From contig JAMQGV010000048.1 of NCBI GenBank assembly GCA_025994075.1, positions 223,332-287,331 of the forward strand: 64,000 bases of DNA, read 5' to 3'. Shown here piece after piece: positions 34,511 through 43,582 of the stretch. Positions within the stretch are counted from its first letter, which is position 1, and each line of letters opens with the position of its first letter. Origin of the DNA: Vicinamibacteria bacterium (GTDB lineage Bacteria > Acidobacteriota > Vicinamibacteria > Fen-336). The translations under genes were made by a program, and so were the position numbers. Below the pieces are notes generated by a model. It worked only from the letters and a program-made list of their open reading frames with translations. It did not search any database and was not told the origin of the DNA.

Positions 34511-35590
34511 ATGAAGGCCCGCACCCGCCGCTCGATCGTCCACGTCGACCTGGCCCCGTTCTTCGTGGCCGTCGAGCGCAGCCTGGACCCCGCACTGCGC
34601 GGGAAGCCGGTCGTGGTCGGGGCCGCCTCGGGGCGGGTGGCGGCGGTTTCGGAAGAAGCGCGCGCCGTCGGCGTGGTGCCGGGCCTGCCGCTGGCCGCGG
34701 CCCTGGAGCGCTGCCCACAGGCCGTGGTCCGGCCCGGCGACCTCGAGGCCTACGCGCGGGTCAGCGAGGAGGTCACCTCCCTGCTGCTCGGCCACTCCCG
34801 CCGCGTCGAGCGGCCCTCGGCGGACGAGGCCTACGTCGACCTGACGCCCGAGGGCCCGCACTCCCCCAACCCGGTCGCCGCCGCCGAGACCCTCAAGGAC
34901 GAACTGCAGCGCCGGCTCGGCCTCGACGCGGCGGTGGGCGTGGCCTCGTCGCGCATCGCCGCCCGCGTCGCCTCGCGGATGGCGCGACCGCGGGGCCTGC
35001 TGGTGCTGCTGCCCGGCTACGAGGCCTCCTTCCTCGCCCGCCAGCCGATCTCGGTGCTCGCGACCCTGTCTCCTTCCGCCGAGGCGGTGCTGCTTGCGCA
35101 GGGCGTCGAGAACCTCGGGGCCCTGCTCGAGCTGGGTCCTGCCCGGCTGCAGGCGCTGATCGGGCCGCTCGCCAGCCGCGTTCTCGACGAGGCCAGCGGC
35201 TCGGCCGAGGCGCCGGTGGCCGTCGCCGCCCCGCCGCAGGCCGTGCTCGAGGACGTGCAACTGCGGGTGCGCCCCGAGGCCGTCGAGGACCTCGGCCGGG
35301 TCCTCGACGCGCTGGCCGCCCGCGCGGCACGACGGCTGCGTCCGTTCAGCCTGCGCGCCGCCAGCCTCGCCGTGGAAGTGCGGCGAGGCGACGGCGTGGA
35401 GCGGCGCAGCGTGGCCCTCGCCCAGCCGCTCGGCGACGAGCGCTCGATCGGCGAGGTCGCGCGCCAGGCGGCGGCCGCCCTGCTCGAACCGGTGGCCGGC
35501 GTGCGCGGGCTGGCGCTGAAACTCGGCCGGTTCGCCGCCACGCCCCTGCAGGGCAGCCTGTTCCCGCCGCCGACCCGGCTCGCGCGCTGA
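34511..35590 (+). CDS. dinB: Y-family DNA polymerase (DinB/Pol IV-like)
   Basis: Translesion polymerase of 359 aa. Catalytic acidic residues are kept: VDLAPFFVAVE near residue 12 and PSADEAYVDLT near residue 100, so it should be active, unlike ImuB proteins that have lost them. Palm, fingers (GKPVVVGAASGRVAAVSEEAR), thumb with helix-hairpin-helix (LGPARLQALIGPLASRVLDE) and a little-finger domain (LRPFSLRAASLAVEVRRG) are present. It ends in QGSLFPPP, a good match for a beta-clamp-binding motif. TAGGCT lies nine bases before the ATG. Since dnaE2 has no imuB beside it, this could be its partner, which is inference. Confidence 0.88.
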   Translation: MKARTRRSIVHVDLAPFFVAVERSLDPALRGKPVVVGAASGRVAAVSEEARAVGVVPGLPLAAALERCPQAVVRPGDLEAYARVSEEVTSLLLGHSRRVERPSADEAYVDLTPEGPHSPNPVAAAETLKDELQRRLGLDAAVGVASSRIAARVASRMARPRGLLVLLPGYEASFLARQPISVLATLSPSAEAVLLAQGVENLGALLELGPARLQALIGPLASRVLDEASGSAEAPVAVAAPPQAVLEDVQLRVRPEAVEDLGRVLDALAARAARRLRPFSLRAASLAVEVRRGDGVERRSVALAQPLGDERSIGEVARQAAAALLEPVAGVRGLALKLGRFAATPLQGSLFPPPTRLAR

Positions 35591-35612
35591 GCCGGGCGCC
35601 GGACCGGGCTCG

Positions 35613-35618
35613 TATAAT
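35613..35618 (+). promoter_or_regulatory. -10 element for nth (leaderless start)
   Basis: A perfect TATAAT nine bases before the nth ATG at 35628 in an otherwise GC-rich gap; no ribosome site lies between them. No good -35 is visible. Confidence 0.55.
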
Positions 35619-35627
35619 CCCCGCCCC

Positions 35628-36365
35628 ATGCCCGCGCCTCGCGTTCGCCGCCCCCCCGCCACGAAGAGGCCCGCGCGCGCCGCCGTCGTGCTCGTCCCCG
35701 ACGCTCGGGGCAAGCGCCGCGCCACGGCGATCCTCGACCGACTCGAGGCCGCCCACCCCGAGGCCACCTGCGCCCTCAGCCATCGCAATCCCTACGAGCT
35801 GGTGATGGCGACGATCCTCTCCGCCCAGTGCACGGACGAGCGGGTCAACCAGGTGACCCCCGTGCTGTTCGCGCGCTATCCCGACGCCAACGCGCTGGCC
35901 GCAGCCGTGCCGGAAGACGTCGAGGAGATCATCCGCTCGACCGGGTTCTTCCGGGCCAAGGCGCGGAGCCTGATCGGCTGCGCCACGGGCCTCGTCGAGC
36001 GCCACGGGGGCCAGGTCCCCGGCCGGATGGAGGACCTCGTGAAGCTCCCCGGCGTCGGCCGCAAGACCGCCAACGTCGTGCTCGGCCACGCCTTCGGGGT
36101 CGAGTCCGGCATCGCGGTCGACACCCACGTCTTCCGGGTATCCCAGCGGCTGGGCATGGCCCGGGCCGAAACCCCCGAAGACGTCGAGGAACAGCTCATG
36201 AAGCTGATTCCGCAGCGGCGCTGGAGTCGCACCTCCGACCTGCTCATTTTCCACGGCCGCAAGGTGTGCGCCGCCCGCTCCCCGCGCTGCGGCGGCTGCC
36301 CCGCCTTCGACCTGTGCGCGTGGGACGACCGCGTCGCGATCGCCACAGGCGGCGCCAAGCGTTGA
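35628..36365 (+). CDS. nth: Endonuclease III
   Basis: Bifunctional DNA glycosylase/AP lyase that removes oxidised pyrimidines. The helix-hairpin-helix LPGVGRKTANVVLG carries catalytic Lys146, VDTHVFRVSQRLG carries Asp165, and the [4Fe-4S] loop has the exact C-x6-C-x2-C-x5-C spacing near the C-terminus. An N-terminal basic extension of about 30 residues precedes the core (245 aa; E. coli 211). Its stop overlaps the -35 of the rplM promoter. Confidence 0.96.
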   Translation: MPAPRVRRPPATKRPARAAVVLVPDARGKRRATAILDRLEAAHPEATCALSHRNPYELVMATILSAQCTDERVNQVTPVLFARYPDANALAAAVPEDVEEIIRSTGFFRAKARSLIGCATGLVERHGGQVPGRMEDLVKLPGVGRKTANVVLGHAFGVESGIAVDTHVFRVSQRLGMARAETPEDVEEQLMKLIPQRRWSRTSDLLIFHGRKVCAARSPRCGGCPAFDLCAWDDRVAIATGGAKR

Positions 36366-36390
36366 CAGTGGGCGTGCCGACCCCTAAAAT
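36362..36390 (+). promoter_or_regulatory. Promoter of the rplM-rpsI operon
   Basis: TTGACA (36362-36367), a 17-base spacer and TAAAAT (36385-36390) form a near-consensus housekeeping promoter. The leader to the rplM ATG at 36454 is about 55-60 bases and ends in an AGAGGT ribosome site. The -35 overlaps the nth stop codon. Confidence 0.75.
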
Positions 36391-36453
36391 CACAGTTTCG
36401 GGCGCGCCCCAGGCCGGTGTCGGGACAACAGCGAGCCCCAATCAGAGGTCTTG

Positions 36454-36885
36454 ATGAGCACCTATCTTCCCAAGAAGGACGACCTGAACCGCAAGTGGTT
36501 CGTGATCGACGCGGAGGGCGCCGTCCTGGGCAAGCTGGCGACGACGGTCGCCGACATCCTCTCGGGCAAGCGCAAGCCGATCTACACCCCCTTCCTCGAC
36601 ACCGGCGATCACGTCGTGGTGATCAACGCGGAGAAGATCTCCGTCAGCGGAACCAAGGAAGAGACCAAGCTCTACCGCCGCCACACCGGCTACCTGGGCG
36701 GTCTCAAGACCCGCAACGTGCGGCAGCTGCGCGAGTCGCGCCCCTCGCGCATCGTCGAGGAGGCGGTCAAGGGGATGCTGCCCAAGACCCGGCTCGGCCG
36801 CGCGATGTTCGGCAAGCTGAAGGTTTACGCCGGTCCCAAGCACCCCCACGACGCGCAGCGGCCGACGCCGCTGGCGGTCAAGTAG
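36454..36885 (+). CDS. rplM: 50S ribosomal protein L13
   Basis: Large-subunit protein (143 aa) with family blocks KWFVIDAEGAVLGKLATTVA, GDHVVVINAEKISVSGTK, YRRHTGYLGGLKTRN and EEAVKGMLPKTRLGRAMFGK. I use ATG 36454; a TTG one codon upstream is less likely. It is the first gene of the rplM-rpsI-rpsB cluster and is driven by the promoter at 36362-36390. Confidence 0.97.
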   Translation: MSTYLPKKDDLNRKWFVIDAEGAVLGKLATTVADILSGKRKPIYTPFLDTGDHVVVINAEKISVSGTKEETKLYRRHTGYLGGLKTRNVRQLRESRPSRIVEEAVKGMLPKTRLGRAMFGKLKVYAGPKHPHDAQRPTPLAVK

Positions 36886-36895
36886 GGGGTAGGAG

Positions 36896-37297
36896 TTGAG
36901 CACCCAGCCCATGCAGTACTACGCCACCGGGCGCCGCAAGACCTCGGTCGCCCGCGTCTTCCTCCGTCCCGGCGGCGGCGAGTTCCGCCTCAACGAGCGC
37001 TCGATGGAGGAGTACTTCGGCGGCCACGAGGCCCTGAAGATGATCGTCCGCCAGCCCTTCGCGCTGACCGAGACGCTCGAGAAGTTCGACGTCGTCGCGC
37101 TGCTCACCGGAGGCGGCGTCGCCGCCCAGGCCGGCGCGCTGCGCCACGGCATCTCCCGCGCGCTGTGCGACTTCGACATCGAACTGCGCAAGAAGCTGAA
37201 GAAGGCGGGGTTCCTGACGCGCGACGCGCGCGCCAAGGAGCGCAAGAAGTACGGGCAGCGCGGCGCTCGCCGCCGCTTCCAGTTCTCGAAGCGCTAG
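36896..37297 (+). CDS. rpsI: 30S ribosomal protein S9
   Basis: Small-subunit protein near the P site. YYATGRRKTSVARVFLRPGG at the start, GGGVAAQAGALRHGISRAL and the C-terminal KKYGQRGARRRFQFSKR, whose Lys-Arg end contacts P-site tRNA, are all typical. The TTG at 36896 (MSTQPMQYY) aligns with E. coli length, with AGGGGGT six bases upstream; the ATG at 36911 is the alternative start. It follows rplM by ten bases. Confidence 0.96.
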   Translation: MSTQPMQYYATGRRKTSVARVFLRPGGGEFRLNERSMEEYFGGHEALKMIVRQPFALTETLEKFDVVALLTGGGVAAQAGALRHGISRALCDFDIELRKKLKKAGFLTRDARAKERKKYGQRGARRRFQFSKR

Positions 37298-37321
37298 TTC
37301 CCGTCGAACCGTAAATCTCGA

Positions 37322-37392
37322 GCCCCCGGCCGGGCGCCGATTGGTGGCGCCGCCGGGGGCCGGAAAGCCCTCCGGGGAACGCCCCGAGGGCT
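37322..37392 (+). promoter_or_regulatory. Two-hairpin leader upstream of rpsB
   Basis: Hairpin 1 has arms GCCCCCGGC (37322-37330) and GCCGGGGGC (37352-37360) with an inner GGCGCC/GGCGCC stem and a seven-base loop. Hairpin 2 has AGCCCT/AGGGCT ends (37366-37371, 37387-37392), an inner GGGG/CCCC stem and an AACG loop. Neither is followed by a T-run. The AAGGAGGT site of rpsB begins eight bases after hairpin 2. They may be an S2-binding autoregulatory leader or a processing site. Confidence 0.5.
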
Positions 37393-37413
37393 GTGATCGC
37401 AAGGAGGTCGTGC

Positions 37414-38238
37414 TTGAATACCGTTTCCCTGAAGGACCTGCTCGAGGCGGGCGTCCACTTCGGACACCAGACCCGCCGCTGGAACCCGAAGATGAAGCAG
37501 TACATCTTCGGCGAGCGCAACGGCATCTACATCGTCGACCTGCAGAAGACCCACAAGCTGCTGGGCGACGCGCTGCAGGCGGTGCAGGACCTGGCCGCGC
37601 AGGGCAAGACGATCCTGTTCGTCGGCACCAAGCGCCAGGCGCAGGAAGTCGTGGCCGAGGAAGCCCGCCGCTGCAACATGCCCTACGTCACCGAGCGCTG
37701 GCTCGGCGGCCTGCTGACGAACTTCGTGACCATCAAGCGCAGCCTCGACCGCCTGCGCGAGCTGGAGATGTACGCCTCCGAGGGCCGCTCGGTCCAGATG
37801 ACCAAGAAGGAGGCCGCGCGCTTCGAGAAGGAGCGCGAGAAGCTGGACAAGAACCTGGCCGGCATCAAGGGCATGAAGAACGTGCCCGACGCCATCTTCG
37901 TGATCGACACCCGCAAGGAGGCGATCGCGGTCCAGGAGGCCAACAAGCTCCGCATCCACGTCTTCGGCGTGGTCGACACCAACTGCGACCCCGACGAGGT
38001 CGACTACGTGATCCCCGGCAACGACGACGCCCTGCGCGCGATCAAGCTGTTCACGGGCGCCGTCGCCGACGCGGTGCTGGCCGGCCGGGCGATGCGCGAG
38101 TCCCGCGCCGCCGAGGCCGCGCCGGACAAGGGCGGCGAGGAGGGCGGCGAGCGTCGCCGGCCCAAGTCGCGCCCCGTCGCGACGGCGGCCGACAAGGCCG
38201 CGGCGGCTGCCGCGGCTCCCGTCGCCCCGGGCGCCTGA
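37414..38238 (+). CDS. rpsB: 30S ribosomal protein S2
   Basis: Small-subunit protein (274 aa) with LLEAGVHFGHQTRRWNPKMK, YIVDLQKTHKLL, ERWLGGLLTNFVTIKRSL and VFGVVDTNCDPDEVDYVIPG. A charged, Ala-rich C-terminal tail of about 45 residues extends beyond the core. The TTG at 37414 is chosen because a textbook AAGGAGGT lies five bases before it; an in-frame GTG upstream (37393) lacks one. A strong intrinsic terminator follows the gene. Confidence 0.96.
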   Translation: MNTVSLKDLLEAGVHFGHQTRRWNPKMKQYIFGERNGIYIVDLQKTHKLLGDALQAVQDLAAQGKTILFVGTKRQAQEVVAEEARRCNMPYVTERWLGGLLTNFVTIKRSLDRLRELEMYASEGRSVQMTKKEAARFEKEREKLDKNLAGIKGMKNVPDAIFVIDTRKEAIAVQEANKLRIHVFGVVDTNCDPDEVDYVIPGNDDALRAIKLFTGAVADAVLAGRAMRESRAAEAAPDKGGEEGGERRRPKSRPVATAADKAAAAAAAPVAPGA

Positions 38239-38278
38239 GACCGAGCGCCGGGCGCCGCGAGCGCCCGGCCCGAAACAC

Positions 38279-38310
38279 GCCCCGGGCCTTCGCGGTCCGG
38301 GGCTTTTTTT
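38279..38310 (+). terminator. Intrinsic terminator after rpsB
   Basis: Ten-base-pair stem GCCCCGGGCC / GGTCCGGGGC (one G-T pair near the loop), loop TTCGC, then seven T residues. It lies 40 bases after the rpsB stop and 47 bases before tsf, so it probably attenuates rather than fully separates tsf expression from rpsB, as no strong promoter is visible between them. Confidence 0.9.
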
Positions 38311-38356
38311 CGGGTACTGCGCTTCCCCATCCACAACCGACAATCCGAGAGAGACA

Positions 38357-38992
<636 letters not shown>

Positions 38993-39014
38993 GAACGGGA
39001 CGAGGAGAGGCGCC

Positions 39015-39758
39015 ATGCCCCAGGCCAGGACTGCCGCCAGGAAGCCTGCGGCGGTCTACCGCCGGATCCTGCTCAAGCTGTCGGGCGAGGCGCTGCTCGG
39101 CGACCGCCAGTTCGGCATCGAGCGCGACTTCCTCGACTACCTCGCCGGCGAGATCCGCGACGTCCAGTCGCTGGGCGTGGAGATCGCGGCCGTGGTCGGC
39201 GGCGGCAACATCTTCCGCGGCGTCTCCGACTCCGCGCGCGGGATGGACCGCGTCTCCGCCGACCACATGGGCATGCTGGCGACCGTGATCAACGGCCTCG
39301 CCCTGCAGGACGCCCTCGAGCGCGCGGGCGTGATCACCCGCGTGCTGTCGGCGATCGAGATGCGCGAGGTGGCGGAGCCGTTCATCCGCCGCCGCGCCAT
39401 CCGCCACCTCGAGAAGGGCCGCGTCACCATCTTCGCGGCCGGCACGGGCAACCCGTACTTCTCCACCGACACCGCCGCCGCGCTGCGGGCGATGGAGATC
39501 AAGGCCGAGGTCATCCTCAAGGCGACCAAGGTCGACGGCATCTACGACAAGGACCCGAAGCGCCACCCGGACGCCGTTCGCTTCGGCAGCATCACGTACA
39601 TGGACGTGCTGAAGAAGGGCCTCAAGGTCATGGACAGCACCGCCATCTCGCTGTGCAAGGACAACGGCCTCCCCATCATCGTGTACGACTTGAAGAAGAA
39701 GGGGAACCTGCGCCGCGTCGTGCTGGGCGAGAAGGTCGGCACCCTGGTGAAGGAGTGA
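39015..39758 (+). CDS. pyrH: Uridylate kinase
   Basis: Phosphorylates UMP to UDP for pyrimidine nucleotide synthesis. The amino-acid-kinase fold shows RILLKLSGEALLG, AAVVGGGNIFRGV, ADHMGMLATVINGLAL, GTGNPYFSTDTAAALRA and KATKVDGIYDKDPK. ATG 39015 has a GAGGAGAGG site; the frame is open further upstream but without a better start. It sits between tsf and frr, a widely conserved order. Length is 247 aa. Confidence 0.96.
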   Translation: MPQARTAARKPAAVYRRILLKLSGEALLGDRQFGIERDFLDYLAGEIRDVQSLGVEIAAVVGGGNIFRGVSDSARGMDRVSADHMGMLATVINGLALQDALERAGVITRVLSAIEMREVAEPFIRRRAIRHLEKGRVTIFAAGTGNPYFSTDTAAALRAMEIKAEVILKATKVDGIYDKDPKRHPDAVRFGSITYMDVLKKGLKVMDSTAISLCKDNGLPIIVYDLKKKGNLRRVVLGEKVGTLVKE

Positions 39759-39760
39759 AC

Positions 39761-40321
39761 ATGGGCGCGAAGGAACTGATCGCGGACGCGAAGCAGCGGA
39801 TGGACGCCACCGTGGACACGGTGCGCCGCGAACTGCTCGGGATGCGCACCGGCCGCGCGTCGGTGTCGATGCTCGACAACATCCGGGTCGACTACTACGG
39901 CACTCCCACGCCGATCAACCAGATGGCCAACATCCAGGTGCCGGAGCCGACGCTGCTCACGATCCAGCCCTGGGACCCCTCGAGCCTGCAGCCGATCGAG
40001 AAGGCGCTGCGCACCTCCGACCTCGACCTCAACCCGCAGAACGACGGCAAGCTGATCCGGGTGCCGGTGCCCTCGCTGACCGAGGAGCGCCGCAAGAAGC
40101 TGGTCAAGGTCGCCCACACCCACGCCGAGGAGGGCCGGGTCGCGATCCGCAACGTGCGCCGCGACGCCAACGACCACCTGAAGCGCCTGCTGAAGGACCA
40201 CGAGATCTCCGAGGACGACGAGAAGCAGGCGCTGGCCGAGGTCCAGAAGATGACCGACGCCCACATCGAGAAGATCAACGACACCCTGAAGCACAAGGAA
40301 GCCGAGATCATGGAGGTCTGA
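39761..40321 (+). CDS. frr: Ribosome recycling factor
   Basis: Splits post-termination ribosomes together with EF-G. The 186 residues match the family: ELLGMRTGRASVSMLDNIRV, YYGTPTPINQMANIQVPEPT, DLNPQNDGKLIRVPVPSLTE, ERRKKLVKVAHTHAEEGRVA and IRNVRRDANDHLKRL. It starts two bases after pyrH. Confidence 0.97.
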   Translation: MGAKELIADAKQRMDATVDTVRRELLGMRTGRASVSMLDNIRVDYYGTPTPINQMANIQVPEPTLLTIQPWDPSSLQPIEKALRTSDLDLNPQNDGKLIRVPVPSLTEERRKKLVKVAHTHAEEGRVAIRNVRRDANDHLKRLLKDHEISEDDEKQALAEVQKMTDAHIEKINDTLKHKEAEIMEV

Positions 40322-40333
40322 AGGAGGCCGAAG

Positions 40334-41518
40334 ATGCCCCTCACCCACCTCGAGTGCGCCCGCTGTGGCCGCCGCCACGAGGCGGGCGAGGTCCTTCACC
40401 TCTGCGTCGACTGCAACTCCCCGCTGCTGGCCCGCTACGACCTGCAGCGGGCCGCACGCGAGATGCGGCCGGGCCACCTCGCGCTGCGCGAGCCCACGCT
40501 GTGGCGATACCGCGAGGTGCTCCCGGTCGACGACCCCGACGCCCGCATCTCGCTCGGCGAAGGCATGACCCCGCTGCTGGCGCTGCCCCGCCTCGGCGAG
40601 TCGCTCGGCCTGCACCGCGTCTCGGTGAAGGAGGAGGGCGGCAACCCCACGGGCTCCTTCAAGGCCCGCGGCCTCTCGGTCGCCGTCTCGATGGCGAAGG
40701 CGCTGGGCGCCACCGACGTGTGCCTGCCCTCGGCCGGCAACGCGGGCAGCGCGCTGGCCGCCTACGCCGCCCGCGGCGGCCTGCGCGCCCACGTGTTCGT
40801 GCCGAAGGACATCAACCCGCTGTTCCTGATGGAGACCGCGGCCTTCGGCGCCGAGGTCGTCACGGTCGACGGCCTGATCACCGACGCAGGCAAGGTCTGC
40901 GCCGCGCGCGCGAAGGAGCAGGGCTGGTACGACTGCGCCACGCTCAAGGAGCCGTATCGGCTGGAGGGCAAGAAGACGCTCGGTTACGAGCTGGCCGAGC
41001 AACTCGGCTGGCGGCTGCCCGACGCGATCCTCTACCCCACCGGAGGCGGCACGGGCCTGCTCGGCATGTGGAAGGCGTTCGAGGAGCTGGAGGCGATGGG
41101 TTTCATCCCCGCCGGCGCCCGGCCGCGGCTCTACGCCGTCCAGCCCGAGGGCTGCGCGCCGATCGTCAAGGCCTTCACCGAAGGCCGCGACGACGCCCCG
41201 ATGTGGGAGGGCGCCACCACGCTCGCCCACGGCCTGCGGGTGCCGAAGGCGATCGGCGACTTCATGATGCTGCGCGCGCTGCGGGCCAGCCACGGCGCCG
41301 GCGTGACGGTCTCCGAGGCCGAGCTGATCCAGGGCGTGAAGGACGCGGCGCGCCACGAGGGGCTCTTCTTCTCGCCCGAGGGCGGCGCCTGCGTAGCCGC
41401 CTTGCGCAAGCTCAAGGGCTCGGGCCACATCGCGGCCGACGACCACGTGGTGGTCTTCGACACCGGCACCGGCTACAAGTACTTCCACAACATGGAGCCC
41501 GCCTGGAACCTGGCGTGA
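40334..41518 (+). CDS. thrC: Threonine synthase
   Basis: PLP enzyme that converts O-phosphohomoserine to threonine. An N-terminal zinc-ribbon-like segment (CARCGRRHEAGEVLHLCVDC) precedes the fold-type II core: EGMTPLL, GGNPTGSFKARGLSVAVSMA with PLP-binding Lys near residue 110, PSAGNAGSALAAYAARGG, and TGGGTGLLGMWKAF. The 394-residue length fits the short class. ATG at 40334 has AAGGAGG. It follows frr closely; the threonyl/alanyl context (thrC then AlaX) may be chance. Confidence 0.92.
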   Translation: MPLTHLECARCGRRHEAGEVLHLCVDCNSPLLARYDLQRAAREMRPGHLALREPTLWRYREVLPVDDPDARISLGEGMTPLLALPRLGESLGLHRVSVKEEGGNPTGSFKARGLSVAVSMAKALGATDVCLPSAGNAGSALAAYAARGGLRAHVFVPKDINPLFLMETAAFGAEVVTVDGLITDAGKVCAARAKEQGWYDCATLKEPYRLEGKKTLGYELAEQLGWRLPDAILYPTGGGTGLLGMWKAFEELEAMGFIPAGARPRLYAVQPEGCAPIVKAFTEGRDDAPMWEGATTLAHGLRVPKAIGDFMMLRALRASHGAGVTVSEAELIQGVKDAARHEGLFFSPEGGACVAALRKLKGSGHIAADDHVVVFDTGTGYKYFHNMEPAWNLA

Positions 41519-42711
41519 CCCGTCGGCTCTACCGCGACGACGCCTACCTGCTGGAGTTCGAGGCGCAGGTCGTCGCCCGCCTCGAGCACGAGGGGCGGCC
41601 GGCCGTGATCCTCGACCGCACCGCCTTCTACCCGGAAGGCGGCGGCCAGCCGTGGGACACGGGCGCGATCGGCCCGGCGCGGGTGATCGCCGTGATCGAC
41701 GCGGAGCCGGGCCCGCTGCACGTCGTCGACGGCGACGTGCCGGAGGGGCGCGTGCGCTGCCGGGTCGACGCCACCCGCCGCGAGGACCATCGCCAGCAGC
41801 ATCACGGGCAGCACCTGCTCTCGCGCGCCTTCGTCGAGGTCGCCCGCGCTCGCACCGTGGCCTTCCATCTCGGCGCCGAGGAGGTCACGATCGACCTCGA
41901 TCGCGCCGTCGACGACGCGGCGGTGACCCACGCGGAGGACCTCGCCAACGAGGTCGTGGCGCGCGCGCTGCCCGTGGCGACGCGTTCGCTGAGTGCAGCC
42001 GAAGCCGCGGCCCACGGCTTCAAGCTTCCCCAGGACGCTGGCGACGACGTGCGCGTGGTCGGCGCCGCCGGCTTCGACGAGCAGCCGTGCAGCGGTACCC
42101 ACCCGCGCAACACCGCCGAGGTCGGCGTCATCCGCGTGCTCGGAACCGAGCGCTACAAGGGCGGCACCCGGGTGCGTTTCGCCTGCGGCCGTCGCGCCCT
42201 CCAGCGCTGGCGGGACCAGTCCCGCGCCCTCGCCGAGCTGGCGCGCACGCTGTCGGCCCCCGAACTCGACACCCCGGCGGCGGCGCAGCGGGTCCAGGAC
42301 CGGGTCCGCGAGCTGGAGCGCGCGCTGGCCGACGCCCGCGGCGCGCTGCTCGGCCACGAGGCACGCGCGCTCGCGTCCGAGGCGCCGGCGACTGCGGAAG
42401 GCCGGCGCGTGCTGTGCCGCCGCTTCGACGGGCGCGAGGCCGCCGAACTGCGCGAGCTGGCCCTGCTGGTCGCGGCGGCCGGGGCCGTCGCGCTCCTCGG
42501 TGGCGCCCACGACGGCCGCGCCCACCTCGTCTTCGTCCAGCCCCGCGGTTCCGGCCTCGACGTGCCGGCGCTGCTCAAGGCAGCGCTGCCCCACGTCGGC
42601 GGTCGCGGCGGCGGTCGCGGCGACGTCGCCCAGGGCGGCGGAGACGCCGTCTCGGGCCTCGACGCGGCCCTCGCCGCCGCGTCGGACGCGGCAGGGCGCG
42701 CCGGAGCCTGA
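41515..42711 (+). CDS. Alanyl-tRNA editing protein (AlaX, long form)
   Basis: Stand-alone trans-editing enzyme that hydrolyses mischarged Ser- or Gly-tRNA-Ala. Homologous to the editing half of AlaRS: FYPEGGGQPWDTG near residue 38, zinc ligands H96xxxH100 (HHGQH) and C192xxxH196 (CSGTH), and a C-terminal DHHA1-like domain (GGGDAVSG near the end). At 398 aa it is the AlaX-L form. The GTG start overlaps the thrC stop (GTGA). Confidence 0.9.
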   Translation: MTRRLYRDDAYLLEFEAQVVARLEHEGRPAVILDRTAFYPEGGGQPWDTGAIGPARVIAVIDAEPGPLHVVDGDVPEGRVRCRVDATRREDHRQQHHGQHLLSRAFVEVARARTVAFHLGAEEVTIDLDRAVDDAAVTHAEDLANEVVARALPVATRSLSAAEAAAHGFKLPQDAGDDVRVVGAAGFDEQPCSGTHPRNTAEVGVIRVLGTERYKGGTRVRFACGRRALQRWRDQSRALAELARTLSAPELDTPAAAQRVQDRVRELERALADARGALLGHEARALASEAPATAEGRRVLCRRFDGREAAELRELALLVAAAGAVALLGGAHDGRAHLVFVQPRGSGLDVPALLKAALPHVGGRGGGRGDVAQGGGDAVSGLDAALAAASDAAGRAGA

Positions 42712-42715
42712 TCCC

Positions 42716-43582
42716 GTGAACCCCGCCGCTTCGCCCTACCTGGCGATCGGCGCCGCCGTGCTCTTCATCTCGCTCGGCTCGCTATTCGTGCGGCTGGCCG
42801 AGGCGCCGCCGCTGACCGTCGCCCTCTGGCGCGTCGCGCTCGCTTCCCTGCTGCTGGCTCCGTGGGCGGCGCCCGCGGCCCTGCGCTCGGTCCCGGCACT
42901 GTCTCCGCGGCTGCGGGCGGCGCTCGTCGCCTCGGGCCTCGCCCTCGCGCTGCACTTCGCGACCTGGATCGCGAGCCTGTCGCACACCACGGTCGCCGCC
43001 TCGGTGCTGCTGGTGAACACCGCGCCGATCTTCTCCGTCGTCTTCGCCGCGCTGTGGCTGCACGAGCGCACGGGCGCGCGGGAGCTGGCCGCGCTGGGGC
43101 TGGCGACGGCGGGGGCGGCGCTCGTCGCGTTCGACGACGCGGGCGGCGGCGCCCACTCGCTGTTCGGCGACGGCCTGGCGCTGGCGGGCGCGGCGACCCT
43201 CTCGCTCTATCACGTCGTCGGCCGCGGCCTGCGCGACGCGCTGCCGCTGCGCGCCTACGTCTTCGCGGTGTGGGCCACCGCCGCGGCCGGCCTGCTGGTG
43301 CTGGCGCTCGCTTTCGGCCAGCCGCTGGTCGGCCTCGCGCCCCGCACCTGGCTCGCGCTGGTGGCGCTCGCGGTGTTTCCCACGCTGCTCGGCCACGGCT
43401 TGGTCAACCGCGCGCTGCGCGGCCTGCCGGCGCCGACCGTCGGCCTCTTCATGCTGGGTGAGCCCGTGGGCGCGGGGCTGCTCGCCTGGGCGTTCCTCGG
43501 CGAGACCCCGGGCGCCTTGACGCTGGCAGGCGGCGCGGTCATCCTCGCCGCCCTGGTCGTGCTGACGCGGAGGGGCGAATGA
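42716..43582 (+). CDS. EamA/DMT-family transporter
   Basis: Inner-membrane carrier of 288 aa with ten hydrophobic segments and two EamA repeats (residues about 8-140 and 150-285). The repeats are visible as TVALWRVALASLLLAPWAA with TAPIFSVVFAALWLHERTG, and GLGHGLVN-like and FMLGEPVGAGLLAWAFLGE blocks. The substrate (amino acid, metabolite or drug) cannot be predicted. The GTG at 42716 is four bases after the AlaX stop. The stop overlaps the asparaginase ATG. Confidence 0.9.
   Translation: MNPAASPYLAIGAAVLFISLGSLFVRLAEAPPLTVALWRVALASLLLAPWAAPAALRSVPALSPRLRAALVASGLALALHFATWIASLSHTTVAASVLLVNTAPIFSVVFAALWLHERTGARELAALGLATAGAALVAFDDAGGGAHSLFGDGLALAGAATLSLYHVVGRGLRDALPLRAYVFAVWATAAAGLLVLALAFGQPLVGLAPRTWLALVALAVFPTLLGHGLVNRALRGLPAPTVGLFMLGEPVGAGLLAWAFLGETPGALTLAGGAVILAALVVLTRRGE

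Noticed and set aside
34511..35590. Y-family gene as ImuB
   Set aside because: ImuB has lost catalytic acidic residues, whereas both acidic motifs are intact here; DinB-like is the better call.
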